Assembly (NCBI RefSeq): GCF_022230925.1
Contig: NZ_JAKKFH010000006.1
Location: 124,001 to 188,000 of the forward strand
From: Micromonospora alfalfae
GTDB taxonomy: Bacteria > Actinomycetota > Actinomycetes > Mycobacteriales > Micromonosporaceae
DNA length: 64,000 bases
Direction of reading: 5' to 3'
The position numbers were made by a program, and so were the translations under genes. The notes under the pieces were generated by a model that was given only the letters and a program-made list of their open reading frames with translations, ran no database searches and was not told the origin of the DNA. Positions 7,311 to 17,381 of this stretch are shown here, piece after piece; position 1 is the stretch's first letter, and the number at the start of each line of letters is the position of its first letter.

Positions 7311-9299
7311 ATGGACACTCAGGTCGCCGACACGTTGCTGGGCTCGCTGATCGACGGGCGCTACCGCATTCGCGGTCGCGTGGCCCGTGGTGGCATGGCG
7401 ACCGTGTACACCGCCACCGACGAACGCCTCGAGCGCACCGTCGCTGTCAAGATCATTCACCCGACCCAGGCGAGCGAGGCCCGGGCCCGGATCGCCAACT
7501 TCGTGGCTCGGTTCACCGACGAGGCGAAGACCATCGCCCGGCTGACCCACCCGAACGTGGTGGCGGTCTACGACCAGGGCACGCACGCCGGCCTCCCGTA
7601 CCTGGTGATGGAGTACGTCCGTGGCCGCACGCTGCGTGACGTGCTGGCCGAGCGTCGCCGGCTCAACCCGGACGAGGCGCTGGCCATCGCCGAGCAGATG
7701 CTCGCCGCGATCGCCGCCGCGCACCGAGCCGGTCTCGTGCACCGCGACGTCAAACCGGAGAACGTGCTGGTCGCGGAAGCGCCTACCGGTGGCGTCGCCA
7801 ACCTGGTCGACAGCGTGGTGAAGGTGGCCGACTTCGGGCTGGCCCGGGCGGTCGAGGCGAGCGCCGACGAGGAGCAGGGCAACCAGCTGATGGCCACCGT
7901 GGCGTACGTCGCCCCGGAACTGGTCACCGAGGGCCGCGCCGATCCGCGCACCGACGTCTACTCGGCCGGCATCGTGCTGTTCGAGATGCTCACCGGCCGG
8001 GTGCCGTACGACGGGGACCGCCCGGTGGACGTCGCCTGGCAGCACGTCGACCGGGACGTGCCGGCGCCCTCGACGCTGGTGCCGGGCCTGCCGTCGGTCC
8101 TCGACGACCTGGTGCAGCGGGCCACCCGCCGCGACCCGGGAGCGCGGCCCGCCGACGCTGGCGCGTTGTTGGCCGAGGTGCAGGTGGCCCGGGATCGTCT
8201 GGGCGACGCCAACAGCCACACCGCAGTACTCCGCCCGGTCAGTGACGCACCGTCGCTCTCCCAGCCGACCATGATGGTGGCGACGCTCCAGCCGGCCAAC
8301 CGCCCGTCGTGGGCACGACTGCCCGAGGGCGCCAGCAGCCAGGGGCCGGGGCGGCGTCGCGCCGCCCCGGAGCCGGCGGAGGGCCTGGGCGCCCGGCTCG
8401 CCGTGCTGCGCAGCACGGTGCTGAGCAACCCCCGTGGCCGGCTGGCCGTCGCGGCGGTCGTCGTGACGCTGGGCCTGGTGGCCGCGCTCGGGGGTTGGTG
8501 GTTCGGCGTCGGCCGCTACACGGACGCTCCGCAGCTGGTGAGCCTGAGCAAGGCCGAGGCGCAGGCGAAGGCCGACCGCGCCGGGCTTCTCGTCAAGTAC
8601 GCTGAGCCGCGCTTCGACGAGAAAGCCCCGAAGGACAGCGTGCTGGAGCAGAACCCGGCGTCCGCTGCCGAGATCGTCAAGGGTGGCACGATCACCCTGA
8701 CCCTCTCCCTCGGTCCGGAGCGTTTCCCCGTACCGGATGTGATCGGCAAGGAGTTCGAGCTCGCCGAGGCGGACCTGGTCAACGTGAAGCTGGTGGTGGC
8801 CAAGGGAACCCCCCGCTACGACGACAGCCTGCCGGCCGGGGTCGTGGTGGAAAGCTCCCCCAAGGTGGGCACCGAGGTCAAACCCGGTGCGAAGGTCACC
8901 CTCATTCTGAGCCGGGGCAGGGCGCCGGTGACGGTGCCGAACCTGGTCGGCAAGAGCCTGACCGACGCCCGGACGACCCTGGCCCAGCTCAACCTGGTGC
9001 TGAAGGAGAACTACAAGGACTCCGACAAGCCGAGGGACGAGATCCTCGGCCAGAGCCCCGCCGATGGCGCCGGCGTGGAGAAGGGCACCGAGGTCAAGCT
9101 GGACGTCAGCAAGGGCCCGCCGCTGGTCGTCATGCCGCGGGTGATCGACCTGCCGTGCCAGCAGGCCAAGCAGGCGCTGGAGGGCCAGGGCTACCCGGTG
9201 ACGATGGCGATCAACCCGAACGCCGTGGTCCGGATCCAGATCCCGGGCGAAAATTCGCAGGTGGCGCCCGGCACCCCGGTCACACTGACGTGCTTCTGA
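7311..9299 (+). CDS. PknL-type serine/threonine kinase with four PASTA domains
   Basis: Transmembrane eukaryotic-like Ser/Thr kinase of 662 residues. The kinase domain spans about residues 18-280: glycine loop GRVARGGMATVY, ATP lysine K47 in VAVKI, catalytic HRDVKPEN near D146 and a DFG near 174. A proline-rich juxtamembrane linker leads to one membrane helix at about 378-398. Outside the cell are four PASTA repeats (about 405-662) such as VPNLVGKSLTDARTTL, expected to bind muropeptides or lipid II. By position it is the PknL homologue, but as I recall mycobacterial PknL is short and lacks PASTA domains. Its stop overlaps the endonuclease IV start. Confidence 0.95.
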   Translation: MDTQVADTLLGSLIDGRYRIRGRVARGGMATVYTATDERLERTVAVKIIHPTQASEARARIANFVARFTDEAKTIARLTHPNVVAVYDQGTHAGLPYLVMEYVRGRTLRDVLAERRRLNPDEALAIAEQMLAAIAAAHRAGLVHRDVKPENVLVAEAPTGGVANLVDSVVKVADFGLARAVEASADEEQGNQLMATVAYVAPELVTEGRADPRTDVYSAGIVLFEMLTGRVPYDGDRPVDVAWQHVDRDVPAPSTLVPGLPSVLDDLVQRATRRDPGARPADAGALLAEVQVARDRLGDANSHTAVLRPVSDAPSLSQPTMMVATLQPANRPSWARLPEGASSQGPGRRRAAPEPAEGLGARLAVLRSTVLSNPRGRLAVAAVVVTLGLVAALGGWWFGVGRYTDAPQLVSLSKAEAQAKADRAGLLVKYAEPRFDEKAPKDSVLEQNPASAAEIVKGGTITLTLSLGPERFPVPDVIGKEFELAEADLVNVKLVVAKGTPRYDDSLPAGVVVESSPKVGTEVKPGAKVTLILSRGRAPVTVPNLVGKSLTDARTTLAQLNLVLKENYKDSDKPRDEILGQSPADGAGVEKGTEVKLDVSKGPPLVVMPRVIDLPCQQAKQALEGQGYPVTMAINPNAVVRIQIPGENSQVAPGTPVTLTCF

Positions 9300-10168
9300 T
9301 GCCGCCGATCTCCGCGCGGCCGGTGGGCACGCACACTCCGACCTCGGGTGGGCTGGCGAAGGCTGCCCTGCCGTACGCCGACGCGACCGGTGCGCAGGTG
9401 GTGCAGGTCTACGTCTCCAACTCGCGAGGCTGGGCGCTGCCCAACGGCGACCCGGTGCAGGACGCGCTGTTCCGCGACGGTTGCGCCGAGCGGGGCATTC
9501 CCGCGTTCATCCACGCCGCGCTGCTGGTCAACCTCGGCTCGCCCACCCCGGCCACCGTCGAGAAGTCGGGTCAGACGCTGGCCCACGCGCTTCGTCGGGG
9601 CGTGGCGATCGGCGCGCGCGGGGTGGTGTTCCACGCGGGCAGTTCGGTGGACGAGGGGCACGCCGAGGCGGCGATGGGACAGGTCCGCGAGGTGTTGCTG
9701 CCGCTGCTCGACTGGGCTGCCGACGCTGGTGGGCCGATGTTGCTTGTCGAGCCGAGCGCCGGCGGTGGCCGGTCACTGGCCTCCCGGGTCGAGCAACTCG
9801 GCCCCTACCTGGACGCGGTGGACGGGCATCCCATGCTCGGGGTCTGCTTCGACACCTGCCACGCCTGGGCGGCCGGCCACGACCTGGCGGCCGAGGGCGG
9901 CATGACGTCGACGCTGGACACCCTGGTGGCCACTGTCGGCGCGGACCGGCTGCGGCTGATCCACGCCAACGATTCGAAGGACCTGTGCGGCTCCACCCGG
10001 GATCGGCACGAGAACATCGGCAAGGGCAGCATCGGCGAGCCCGCCTTCGCCGAGCTGATGGCGCACCCGGCGACCGCTGGCGTCCCGATCGTGGTGGAAA
10101 CCCCCAGCGAGAAGCACGTGGGCCACGCCGCCGACATCGCCACCCTCACCCGCCTGTCCCACCCGTAA
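9299..10168 (+). CDS. nfo: Deoxyribonuclease IV (AP endonuclease, Nfo family)
   Basis: Zinc-dependent AP endonuclease of the TIM-barrel Nfo family, 289 residues, cutting 5' of abasic sites in base excision repair. Zinc ligands are visible in order: GTHTPTSGG, VVFHAGSSVD, LLVEPSAGG, CFDTCHAW, IHANDSK, RDRHENIGKG and VVETPS, the full Nfo set. The ATG at 9299 shares a base with the stop of the kinase gene (TGATG); an in-frame GTG at 9290 is a possible alternative. The coupling to the kinase gene is likely only transcriptional economy. Confidence 0.92.
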   Translation: MPPISARPVGTHTPTSGGLAKAALPYADATGAQVVQVYVSNSRGWALPNGDPVQDALFRDGCAERGIPAFIHAALLVNLGSPTPATVEKSGQTLAHALRRGVAIGARGVVFHAGSSVDEGHAEAAMGQVREVLLPLLDWAADAGGPMLLVEPSAGGGRSLASRVEQLGPYLDAVDGHPMLGVCFDTCHAWAAGHDLAAEGGMTSTLDTLVATVGADRLRLIHANDSKDLCGSTRDRHENIGKGSIGEPAFAELMAHPATAGVPIVVETPSEKHVGHAADIATLTRLSHP

Positions 10169-10219
10169 CCCACCCACCCCTCCCTACCAACTCCCCGCCC
10201 GGCGGCCCCGGCCCACCGG

Positions 10220-10278
10220 GTGATCATGAAGTTATTGTCATGACACGCCGATCCGAGTGGCAATAACTTCATGATCAC
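10220..10278. repeat. Perfect 18-base inverted repeat between convergent genes
   Basis: GTGATCATGAAGTTATTG (10220-10237) is exactly repeated in inverse at 10261-10278, with a 23-base loop. The arms are strikingly AT-rich for this genome. It lies between convergent endonuclease IV and threonine aldolase genes and may be a bidirectional terminator or a REP-type element related to the one at 6660. Confidence 0.85.
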
Positions 10279-10305
10279 CGGGGGTGGGGTGGGGTGGGGT
10301 GGGTT

Positions 10306-11346
10306 TTAGGCTGCGGCGAGGATGCGGGGTAGGGCTGCCAGGGCGCGGTCGATGTCCGCGTCGCTGAGGCCCAGGTGGGTGACCAGGCGGGCGGTACGGG
10401 GGCCGAGCACCGAGATCAGTACGCCCTCGGCCCGCGCCGCGGCGGCCAGGGCCCGCGCGTCCAGGGTGTGCTTGGTGAGGTCCAGCGCGACCAGGTTGGT
10501 ACGGACCGTGGTGGCCAGCACACCGAACGGCGCGACCGCCTCGGCGAGCCGGGCCGCCTTCGCGTGGTCGTCGGCCAACCGGTCGATGTGCTGCGCGAGC
10601 GCGTACCGACCGGCGGCGGCGAGAATGCCGGCCTGGCGCATGCCCCCGCCCATCCGCTTGCGGATCAGCCGGGCACGTTCGATCTTCTCCGCGCTGCCGA
10701 GCACCAGCGAACCGACCGGCGCGCCGAGGCCCTTGGACAGGCACACCGACAGCGTGTCGAAGAGCCGGCCGTACTCGATCAGCGGCACCCGGTCGGCGAC
10801 GTGCGCGTGCCAGATCCGGGCGCCGTCACAGTGCAGCGCGACGCCCGCCTCGTCAGCCACCCCGCGCAGATCCCGCAGGGTCGCCAGCGGAATCACTCCG
10901 CCGCCGCCGCGGTTGTGGGTCTGCTCGACGGCGATCGCGCGGGTGGGGACGGCGAAGTAACCGTCCGGCCGGATCATCCCGGCCACCACCTCCGGGTCGA
11001 TGTCCGCGCCCACCGCGGGCCAGGTCCGGGAGGAGATCCCGCCGTACGCGGCCGCGGCGCCGATCTCGTACGTGACCACGTGCGCGTCGGCGTCGCAGAG
11101 CAACTCGTCGCCGGGCGACACCAGCAGTTGCAGGGCGATCTGGTTCGCCATCGAGCCACTCGGGGCGAACAGCGCCGCCTCGTGCCCGAACAACGCGGCG
11201 ACCTCGGCCTCCAGCGCGTTGACGCTCGGGTCCTCGCCGTAGACGTCGTCACCGACCTCAGCGGCGGCCATCGCCTCCCGCATCCCGGCGGTGGGTCGGG
11301 TCACCGTGTCGGACCGCAGGTCCACGAACAGATCAGGCACTGTCAT
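10306..11346 (-). CDS. Low-specificity threonine aldolase
   Basis: PLP-dependent fold-type I aldolase of about 346 residues that cleaves L-threonine or allo-threonine to glycine and acetaldehyde. The N terminus carries the family block [18 protein letters not shown] and [15 protein letters not shown]; the PLP lysine lies in [15 protein letters not shown], and the aspartate binding the PLP ring is in [11 protein letters not shown]. The start is uncertain: ATG 11346 has its ribosome site AAAGGG directly against it, so GTG at 11340 is equally plausible. No operon partner is clear; a class II DAHP synthase lies upstream on the same strand. Confidence 0.9.
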   Translation of the reverse strand: MTVPDLFVDLRSDTVTRPTAGMREAMAAAEVGDDVYGEDPSVNALEAEVAALFGHEAALFAPSGSMANQIALQLLVSPGDELLCDADAHVVTYEIGAAAAYGGISSRTWPAVGADIDPEVVAGMIRPDGYFAVPTRAIAVEQTHNRGGGGVIPLATLRDLRGVADEAGVALHCDGARIWHAHVADRVPLIEYGRLFDTLSVCLSKGLGAPVGSLVLGSAEKIERARLIRKRMGGGMRQAGILAAAGRYALAQHIDRLADDHAKAARLAEAVAPFGVLATTVRTNLVALDLTKHTLDARALAAAARAEGVLISVLGPRTARLVTHLGLSDADIDRALAALPRILAAA

Positions 11347-11442
11347 CCCTTTCAACTGCCAACTGGCAAACTGCGGGCTCGCACGCTCAGCCCCGCGTCA
11401 GCCATGGTCATCCTCTGACTTGCCGGCTGCGGGCTCACACGC

Positions 11443-12936
<1,494 letters not shown>

Positions 12937-13440
12937 TCAGGATGCGGGGGTGGGGGCGACGCCGGTCGGCGTCGGGGCGACGGGCCCACCCGGCGCTTCG
13001 CCGGCGATGCACCAGTCGCTTCCGTCCCGGGTGACGGTGAAGATCAAGGGCCGGATGACGGTGCGCTTGCCGACCGCGACCGAGACCGAGACGCGGACCT
13101 CCTGCCCGAGCGGACCGGACCGGATGTCCGTGATGGCCGCCTCCGGCACCTGGAAGTGGTCGGCGAAGTCGCCGTTGGGGCCGGTGGCGCCCAGGTCGAA
13201 GCCGTCGTGCAGCAGAGCGCAGAGCTGGCTGCGGCCGGCGTCGACGTCCTTGGCGGCCATCGCGTCGAGGTACGCCTGCACGCGCTCGCGGGAGCGGGTG
13301 GTGGCCTCCTCGGCGGGGGCTCGGGCCGGCTTGGCGGCGGACTTCTCGTCCTTGTCGCCGATCCCGCAGCCGACCAGGGCAACCGGTAGCAGCATCAGCC
13401 CGGCGGCGGTCGCCGCCAGCCTGCGGTGTGTCGGGCGCAT
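12937..13440 (-). CDS. Secreted lipoprotein of unknown function
   Basis: Lipoprotein of 167 residues. A short basic N terminus and hydrophobic segment end in a lipobox (LPVALVGC), so the cysteine should be lipidated and the protein tethered outside the membrane. After a charged spacer (DKDEKSAAKPARAPAEE) comes a compact domain of about 110 residues with two cysteines (QLCALLHDG and WCIAGEAPGG) that could pair, and a Pro/Thr tail. A GGAGGTGATC ribosome site fixes the ATG at 13440. The domain resembles small nuclear-transport-factor-like lipoproteins common in actinomycetes, but I do not assign a function. Confidence 0.8.
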   Translation of the reverse strand: MRPTHRRLAATAAGLMLLPVALVGCGIGDKDEKSAAKPARAPAEEATTRSRERVQAYLDAMAAKDVDAGRSQLCALLHDGFDLGATGPNGDFADHFQVPEAAITDIRSGPLGQEVRVSVSVAVGKRTVIRPLIFTVTRDGSDWCIAGEAPGGPVAPTPTGVAPTPAS

Positions 13441-13518
13441 GATCACCTCCGTTGGCGGTGAGATCGAGACGTGCCGAGCCGCGAGTCTGCCACATCCGGC
13501 TGACCGAGCCCAACGGCG

Positions 13519-13553
13519 GCGGCCCGGCCGACGCTGGGCGTCGACCGGGCCGC
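13519..13553. terminator. Strong GC hairpin downstream of chitinase
   Basis: GCGGCCCGGCCGACGC (13519-13534) pairs with GCGTCGACCGGGCCGC (13538-13553), 15 of 16 bases, with a TGG loop. It lies between the chitinase stop and the lipoprotein start on the minus strand. Confidence 0.6.
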
Positions 13554-13562
13554 TGTGTCACG

Positions 13563-13595
13563 GGCGGGAAGGGACGGTGCGGGCCCCTTCCCGCC
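13563..13595. terminator. Hairpin terminator downstream of chitinase
   Basis: GGCGGGAAGGG (13563-13573) and CCCTTCCCGCC (13585-13595) form a perfect 11-base stem with an 11-base loop, 26 bases after the chitinase stop. A 17-base word spanning the loop is also found at 5018-5034. Confidence 0.65.
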
Positions 13596-13621
13596 GTGTG
13601 GGTGGTGCGTCGGCCCTCGGC

Positions 13622-15247
13622 TCAGCCGAGACCGCCCTTGATGGCGCCGATGAGCTCGCCGTTGCTCGTGTCACCGGAGAGCTCCCAGAAGAACGCGCCA
13701 CCGAGGCCCTGGTTGTTCGCGTACGTCATCTTGCCGTTGATGGTCGACGGGGTGTCGTAGCTCCACCAGTTGCTGCCGCACTTGGCGTACGCGGTGCCGG
13801 CGATCGCGCCGGTGGCCGGGCAGGTGTTCTTGAGGACCTTGTAGTCCTCGATGCCAGCCTCGTAGGTGCCCGGCGCCGCACCGGTGGCGCTGCCACCCGG
13901 AGCGGCCTGGGTGACACCGGTCCAGCCCCGACCGTAGAAGCCGATGCCGAGCAGCAGCTTGTTGGCCGGGACGCCCTTGCTCTTGAGCTTCTGGATCGCC
14001 GCGTCGGAGTTGAAGCCCTGCTGCGGGATGCCGGTGTACGAGGTGAGCGGTGAGTGCGGTGCCGTCGGACCCTGGGCGGCGAAGGCGCCGAAGTAGTCGT
14101 AGGTCATCGGCATCAGCCAGTTGAGGTTGCCGATGGCGCCGGCGTAGTCGGTGGCGTCGATCTTGCCGCCGTTGCTGCCGTCCGCGGTGATGGCGGCGGT
14201 GACCAGGGCGCTGGACCCGAACTTCGACCGCAACGCGCTGATCACGTTCTTGAACGCGTTCGGGCCACTGCTGTCACAGCTCAGACCGCAGGCGTTGGGG
14301 TACTCCCAGTCGACGTCGATGCCGTCGAAGACGTCCGCCCAGCGCGGGTCCTCGACCAGGTTGTAGCAGCTCTCGGCGAACGCGGCCGGGTTCTGCGCGG
14401 CCTGGGTGAAGCCGCCGGACCAGGTCCAGCCACCGAACGACCAGATCACCTTGAGGTGCGGGTTCAGCTGCTTGAGCTTGCGCAGCTGGTTGAAGCTGCC
14501 GCGCAGCGGCTGGTCCCACGTGTCGGCGACGCCGTCCACGCTCTCCGCCGCGGTGTACGCCTTCTCGTAGTCGGCGTAGCTGTCACCGATGGCGCAACGG
14601 CCACCGGTGGTGTTGCCGAAGGCGTACAGGATGTGGGTCAGCTTGGCGGCCGAGCCGCTGGTCTGGATGTTCTTGACGTGGTAGTTGCGCCCGTAGACGC
14701 CCCACTCGGCGAAGTAACCGACGATCTTCTTGCCGCCCGGGTTCGGCGGGTTGGTGGTCGGCGGTGGCGTGGTGGGCGGAGGGGTGGTGGGCGGCGTCGT
14801 CGTCGGTGGGGTGGTGGTCGGCGGAGTGGTGGTCGGCGGGGTCGTCCCGCCGCCGCACGCGGCACCGTTGATGGTGCAGTTCAGCGGTGCCTTGTAGGCG
14901 CCGCTGCCGTTGTAGCCCCAGCTGAACGAGGCGCCGGGGGCGATGCCGCCGGCCCAGCTCTTCTTGACCGCGACGTAGTGGTTGCCGCTGCTGGTGACGT
15001 CGGCGTCCCACGCGCTGCTGATGGTGGTGCCCGACGGCAGGTCGAACTCGATGCGCCAGGTGGTGACGGTGGCGCTGGAGCCGTTGGTGACCGTCACCCT
15101 CGTCTCGTGACCGGTCCCCCAGTCCTGCGCCTTGGTGAAGGTGGTGGTGACCGTGCCGGCGCCGAACGCGGTGGTCACCGGCACCGCTGCGACGGTCACG
15201 GCGACCACGGCACCGGCCCAGAGGGCCCGGCGGAGCGATCTTTTCAT
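13622..15247 (-). CDS. Secreted chitinase, CBM2 plus GH18
   Basis: Secreted endo-chitinase of 541 residues. A signal peptide (about 1-29, ending near TTAFGA) is followed by a family 2 carbohydrate-binding module (about 30-132, with its tryptophans and end cysteines), a Pro/Thr linker (about 133-171), and a family 18 catalytic domain (about 175-540). The GH18 motif is FDGIDVDWEYP with D308, D311, D313 and the acid-base E315 all present. Other family blocks are KVIWSFGGWTWS and LMPMTYDYFG. It is monocistronic, with two hairpins after it and a palindrome just before it. Chitin is the likely substrate. Confidence 0.95.
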   Translation of the reverse strand: MKRSLRRALWAGAVVAVTVAAVPVTTAFGAGTVTTTFTKAQDWGTGHETRVTVTNGSSATVTTWRIEFDLPSGTTISSAWDADVTSSGNHYVAVKKSWAGGIAPGASFSWGYNGSGAYKAPLNCTINGAACGGGTTPPTTTPPTTTPPTTTPPTTPPPTTPPPTTNPPNPGGKKIVGYFAEWGVYGRNYHVKNIQTSGSAAKLTHILYAFGNTTGGRCAIGDSYADYEKAYTAAESVDGVADTWDQPLRGSFNQLRKLKQLNPHLKVIWSFGGWTWSGGFTQAAQNPAAFAESCYNLVEDPRWADVFDGIDVDWEYPNACGLSCDSSGPNAFKNVISALRSKFGSSALVTAAITADGSNGGKIDATDYAGAIGNLNWLMPMTYDYFGAFAAQGPTAPHSPLTSYTGIPQQGFNSDAAIQKLKSKGVPANKLLLGIGFYGRGWTGVTQAAPGGSATGAAPGTYEAGIEDYKVLKNTCPATGAIAGTAYAKCGSNWWSYDTPSTINGKMTYANNQGLGGAFFWELSGDTSNGELIGAIKGGLG

Positions 15248-15265
15248 GAGGCGTCTCCCGAACTG

Positions 15266-15282
15266 TTAGGAAACTTTCCAAA
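15266..15282. promoter_or_regulatory. Palindrome upstream of chitinase, possible operator
   Basis: The quasi-palindrome TTAGGAAACTTTCCAAA (perfect core GGAAACTTTCC, 15269-15279) is centred 27 bases upstream of the chitinase start. Similar GGAAA/TTTCC palindromes occur, as far as I recall, before secreted glycosidases of other actinomycetes; the regulator is not identifiable from the window. Confidence 0.5.
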
Positions 15283-15402
15283 AGAGATGGTGAGACGGTA
15301 CTCACGGCGTCATCAGTTCGTCAAGATGCGCATGTTTCGATTTCTCCTGGTGCACGGAGTGCTCACGCTGCGCCCACCCCGGGTCGACAGCCGACCGGCG
15401 CG

Positions 15403-15408
15403 TAGCCT
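15403..15408 (+). promoter_or_regulatory. -10 box of leaderless glutathione peroxidase
   Basis: TAGCCT ends six bases before the ATG at 15415. Confidence 0.55.
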
Positions 15409-15414
15409 CGGCCC

Positions 15415-15906
15415 ATGACCGTCTTCGACATCCCGATCGACGCCCTCAACGGCGGCCCCGCCGACCTGGCCCGCCACCGCGGCAAGGCGTTGCTGGTCGT
15501 CAACGTCGCCTCCCGCTGCGGCCTCACCCCGCAGTACGCCGGCCTCCAGACGCTCGCCGACTCCTACGCCGACCAGGGCCTCGTGGTGCTCGGCGTGCCG
15601 TGCAACCAGTTCGCCGGACAGGAGCCGGGCAGCGCCGCCGAGATCAGCGACTTCTGCCAGGTCAACTACGGGGTCACCTTCCCGCTGACCGAGAAGGTCG
15701 ACGTCAACGGGCCCGACCGGCACCCGCTCTACGCCGCGCTCGTGGACACCCCGGACGCCGACGGGCACACCGGTGACGTGCGCTGGAACTTCGAGAAGTT
15801 CCTGGTGGCCCCGGACGGCTCGGTCGCCGCCCGCTTCGCCCCCACTGTCACGCCCGACTCCGACGACCTGCGCGCCGCCATCGAAAAGACCCTCCCCACC
15901 GCCTGA
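15415..15906 (+). CDS. Glutathione peroxidase family protein (cysteine type)
   Basis: Thiol peroxidase of the glutathione peroxidase family, 163 residues, reducing hydroperoxides. The peroxidatic centre is VNVASRCGLTPQY with cysteine in place of selenocysteine; the tetrad partners lie in CNQFAGQEPG (glutamine) and WNFEKFLV (tryptophan and asparagine). As actinomycetes use mycothiol and thioredoxin and not glutathione, a thioredoxin-type reductant is more likely. It is transcribed alone from a leaderless promoter, divergent from the chitinase. Confidence 0.93.
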   Translation: MTVFDIPIDALNGGPADLARHRGKALLVVNVASRCGLTPQYAGLQTLADSYADQGLVVLGVPCNQFAGQEPGSAAEISDFCQVNYGVTFPLTEKVDVNGPDRHPLYAALVDTPDADGHTGDVRWNFEKFLVAPDGSVAARFAPTVTPDSDDLRAAIEKTLPTA

Positions 15907-15950
15907 CACCCCGGGGCGCTCCACGGCGCGCCTCGATCCCGCTCGAACAT

Positions 15951-15990
15951 GGATGTAGTGGCCTCCCGTCTCCCGGACGCCACTGCATCC
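15951..15990. repeat. Intergenic inverted repeat after glutathione peroxidase
   Basis: GGATGTAGTGGC (15951-15962) pairs with GCCACTGCATCC (15979-15990), 11 of 12 bases. It lies in the 353-base gap (15907-16259), which otherwise holds no reading frame or site that I can support. Confidence 0.6.
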
Positions 15991-16259
15991 AGGATCCAGC
16001 GTGATCTCGCCGGGTCGACTCCGCGAAACGACAGGCGGTCCGCCCCGCTCGTCACCGGAGAGTGGCACGTCAGCGGGAAGCCGGTCGGCGACCAGCACGA
16101 GCAGTACGTTGTGCAGGACTGGCCTGCGCCGCCACCCAGGCACCCGCCGGGACGGCGTAGGTCGCGACCAGCCTGAGAAGTCGCCCGGCGGCGAGCAAAC
16201 CGAATAACCCACCAGGCTGGTCGGGAATGCGTCGCGGGTGGACGGAGTTGGGAACAAGC

Positions 16260-16934
16260 ATGACAACTGTGGGACTGATCGGCAGTGGCAACATCGGCGG
16301 CACCGTGGCCCGGCTGGCCGTCGACGCCGGCTACGACGTGGTGCTGAGCAACTCGCGGGGCCCGGAGACCCTCACCGACCTGGTGGAGACCCTGGGCGAG
16401 CACGCCAGCGCCGGCACCACGCAGGACGCGGCGCAGGTAGGCGACCTGGTGGTGGTCAGCGTGCCGCTGAAGGCGTACCGCGCGGTGCCCGTGGAACCGC
16501 TGGCCGGCAAGGTCGTCATCGACACCAACAACTACTACCCGCAGCGCGATGGCGCCTTCCCGGAGCTGGACTCCGGTGAGATCACCAGCAGCGAGTTGCT
16601 CCAGCGACACCTGCCGGGCTCGCGAGTGGTCAAGGTCTTCAACAACATCTACTTCAAGGGCCTGGCCGCGCTCCCCCGGCCGACCGGCGCGGCCGACCGC
16701 AGCGCCCTCGCGATCGCCGGTGACGACGCCGCCGCAAAGGCCGAAGTGACGGCCTTCCTGGACCAGATCGGCTACGACGCGGTCGACGTCGGCCCGCTGG
16801 CCGAGGGGTGGCGCTACCAGCCGGACACCCCGGCGTACGGCACGCTCTACTCCGCGAGCCCGACCGACTGGGAGCACCCGGCCCAGGGCGACGCCGCGAA
16901 GCTGCGCGCCGCCCTGGCCGCCGCCACCCGCTGA
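16260..16934 (+). CDS. NADPH-dependent F420 reductase-like dehydrogenase
   Basis: NAD(P)-binding Rossmann protein of 224 residues in the family of F420H2:NADP oxidoreductases. The N terminus MTTVGLIGSGNIGGTVARLA is the dinucleotide motif, with SNSRGPETL at the 2'-phosphate-binding loop suggesting NADP(H). DTNNYYPQRDG and KVFNNIYFKGLA are typical of the family, and GYDAVDVGPLAEGWRYQPDTPAYG shapes the C-terminal domain. The ATG at 16260 has GGGAACAAGC before it. Coenzyme F420 is made in Micromonosporaceae, but F420 use is inferred from family alone; relatives include plain NADP-dependent reductases. Confidence 0.82.
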   Translation: MTTVGLIGSGNIGGTVARLAVDAGYDVVLSNSRGPETLTDLVETLGEHASAGTTQDAAQVGDLVVVSVPLKAYRAVPVEPLAGKVVIDTNNYYPQRDGAFPELDSGEITSSELLQRHLPGSRVVKVFNNIYFKGLAALPRPTGAADRSALAIAGDDAAAKAEVTAFLDQIGYDAVDVGPLAEGWRYQPDTPAYGTLYSASPTDWEHPAQGDAAKLRAALAAATR

Positions 16935-17279
16935 GTAAGGCCAACCGCCGCCCTCCCCGCGACCGCCTGTCGGGTGGTCGTGCGGAGGGCGGCGGCGAGT
17001 TCGTCGTCGTAGCTGGCGATCGGCTGCCCGTCCGCGACGAGCCGACCGTGGGCCATCGTCGCCGACCGGAACGAGAACGTACGCGAACCCGGGTACGCGG
17101 CGAGCAGCGGAATGACCCGGGGTGCTCCACCGCCTTGGCGGGGAGTACCAGGGGTTGGCGAACGCGACGCTGAGCAACGCGAAGGCCGGCAGGACCACCA
17201 GTCCCGCGCAGGCGACCCGGGCCAGCACCCGCCAGCGGGACCGTCGAAACCACGTGTCCCCTGCATCGACCTTCGTCAC
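16847..17279 (-). pseudogene. Probable frameshifted remnant of a membrane protein
   Basis: Two adjacent minus-strand frames both show coding-type G/C in third positions. From 17279 a GTG opens a credible N terminus with one membrane helix (VLARVACAGLVVLPAFALLS then VAFANPWYS), and near 17140-17115 the coding signature moves to a frame offset by one base, reading on through AYPGSRTFSFRSATMAHGRL and DGQPIASYDDELAAALRTTT. The second frame ends at 16847, inside the 3' end of the convergent F420-reductase-like gene. A frameshift or internal deletion of a once functional gene explains this. I do not recognise the family. Sequencing error is the main alternative. Confidence 0.45.
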
Positions 17280-17369
17280 TACGCCTGCTCAGTAGCCACA
17301 CGTGAGCAAACGCAAACGCCCCACTTCTGCCCTCGGAAGAACTGGTGTCGCGGGTGGGGTGTCGATTCG

Positions 17370-17375
17370 TAGCCT
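17370..17375 (+). promoter_or_regulatory. -10 box of leaderless methyltransferase gene
   Basis: TAGCCT ends six bases before the ATG at 17382. Confidence 0.5.
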
Positions 17376-17381
17376 CGGCGA

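Noticed and set aside
14750..14860. Repeat array inside the chitinase gene as a mobile or CRISPR-like element
   Set aside because: It encodes the Pro/Thr linker between CBM2 and GH18; repeats of a few codons without spacers.
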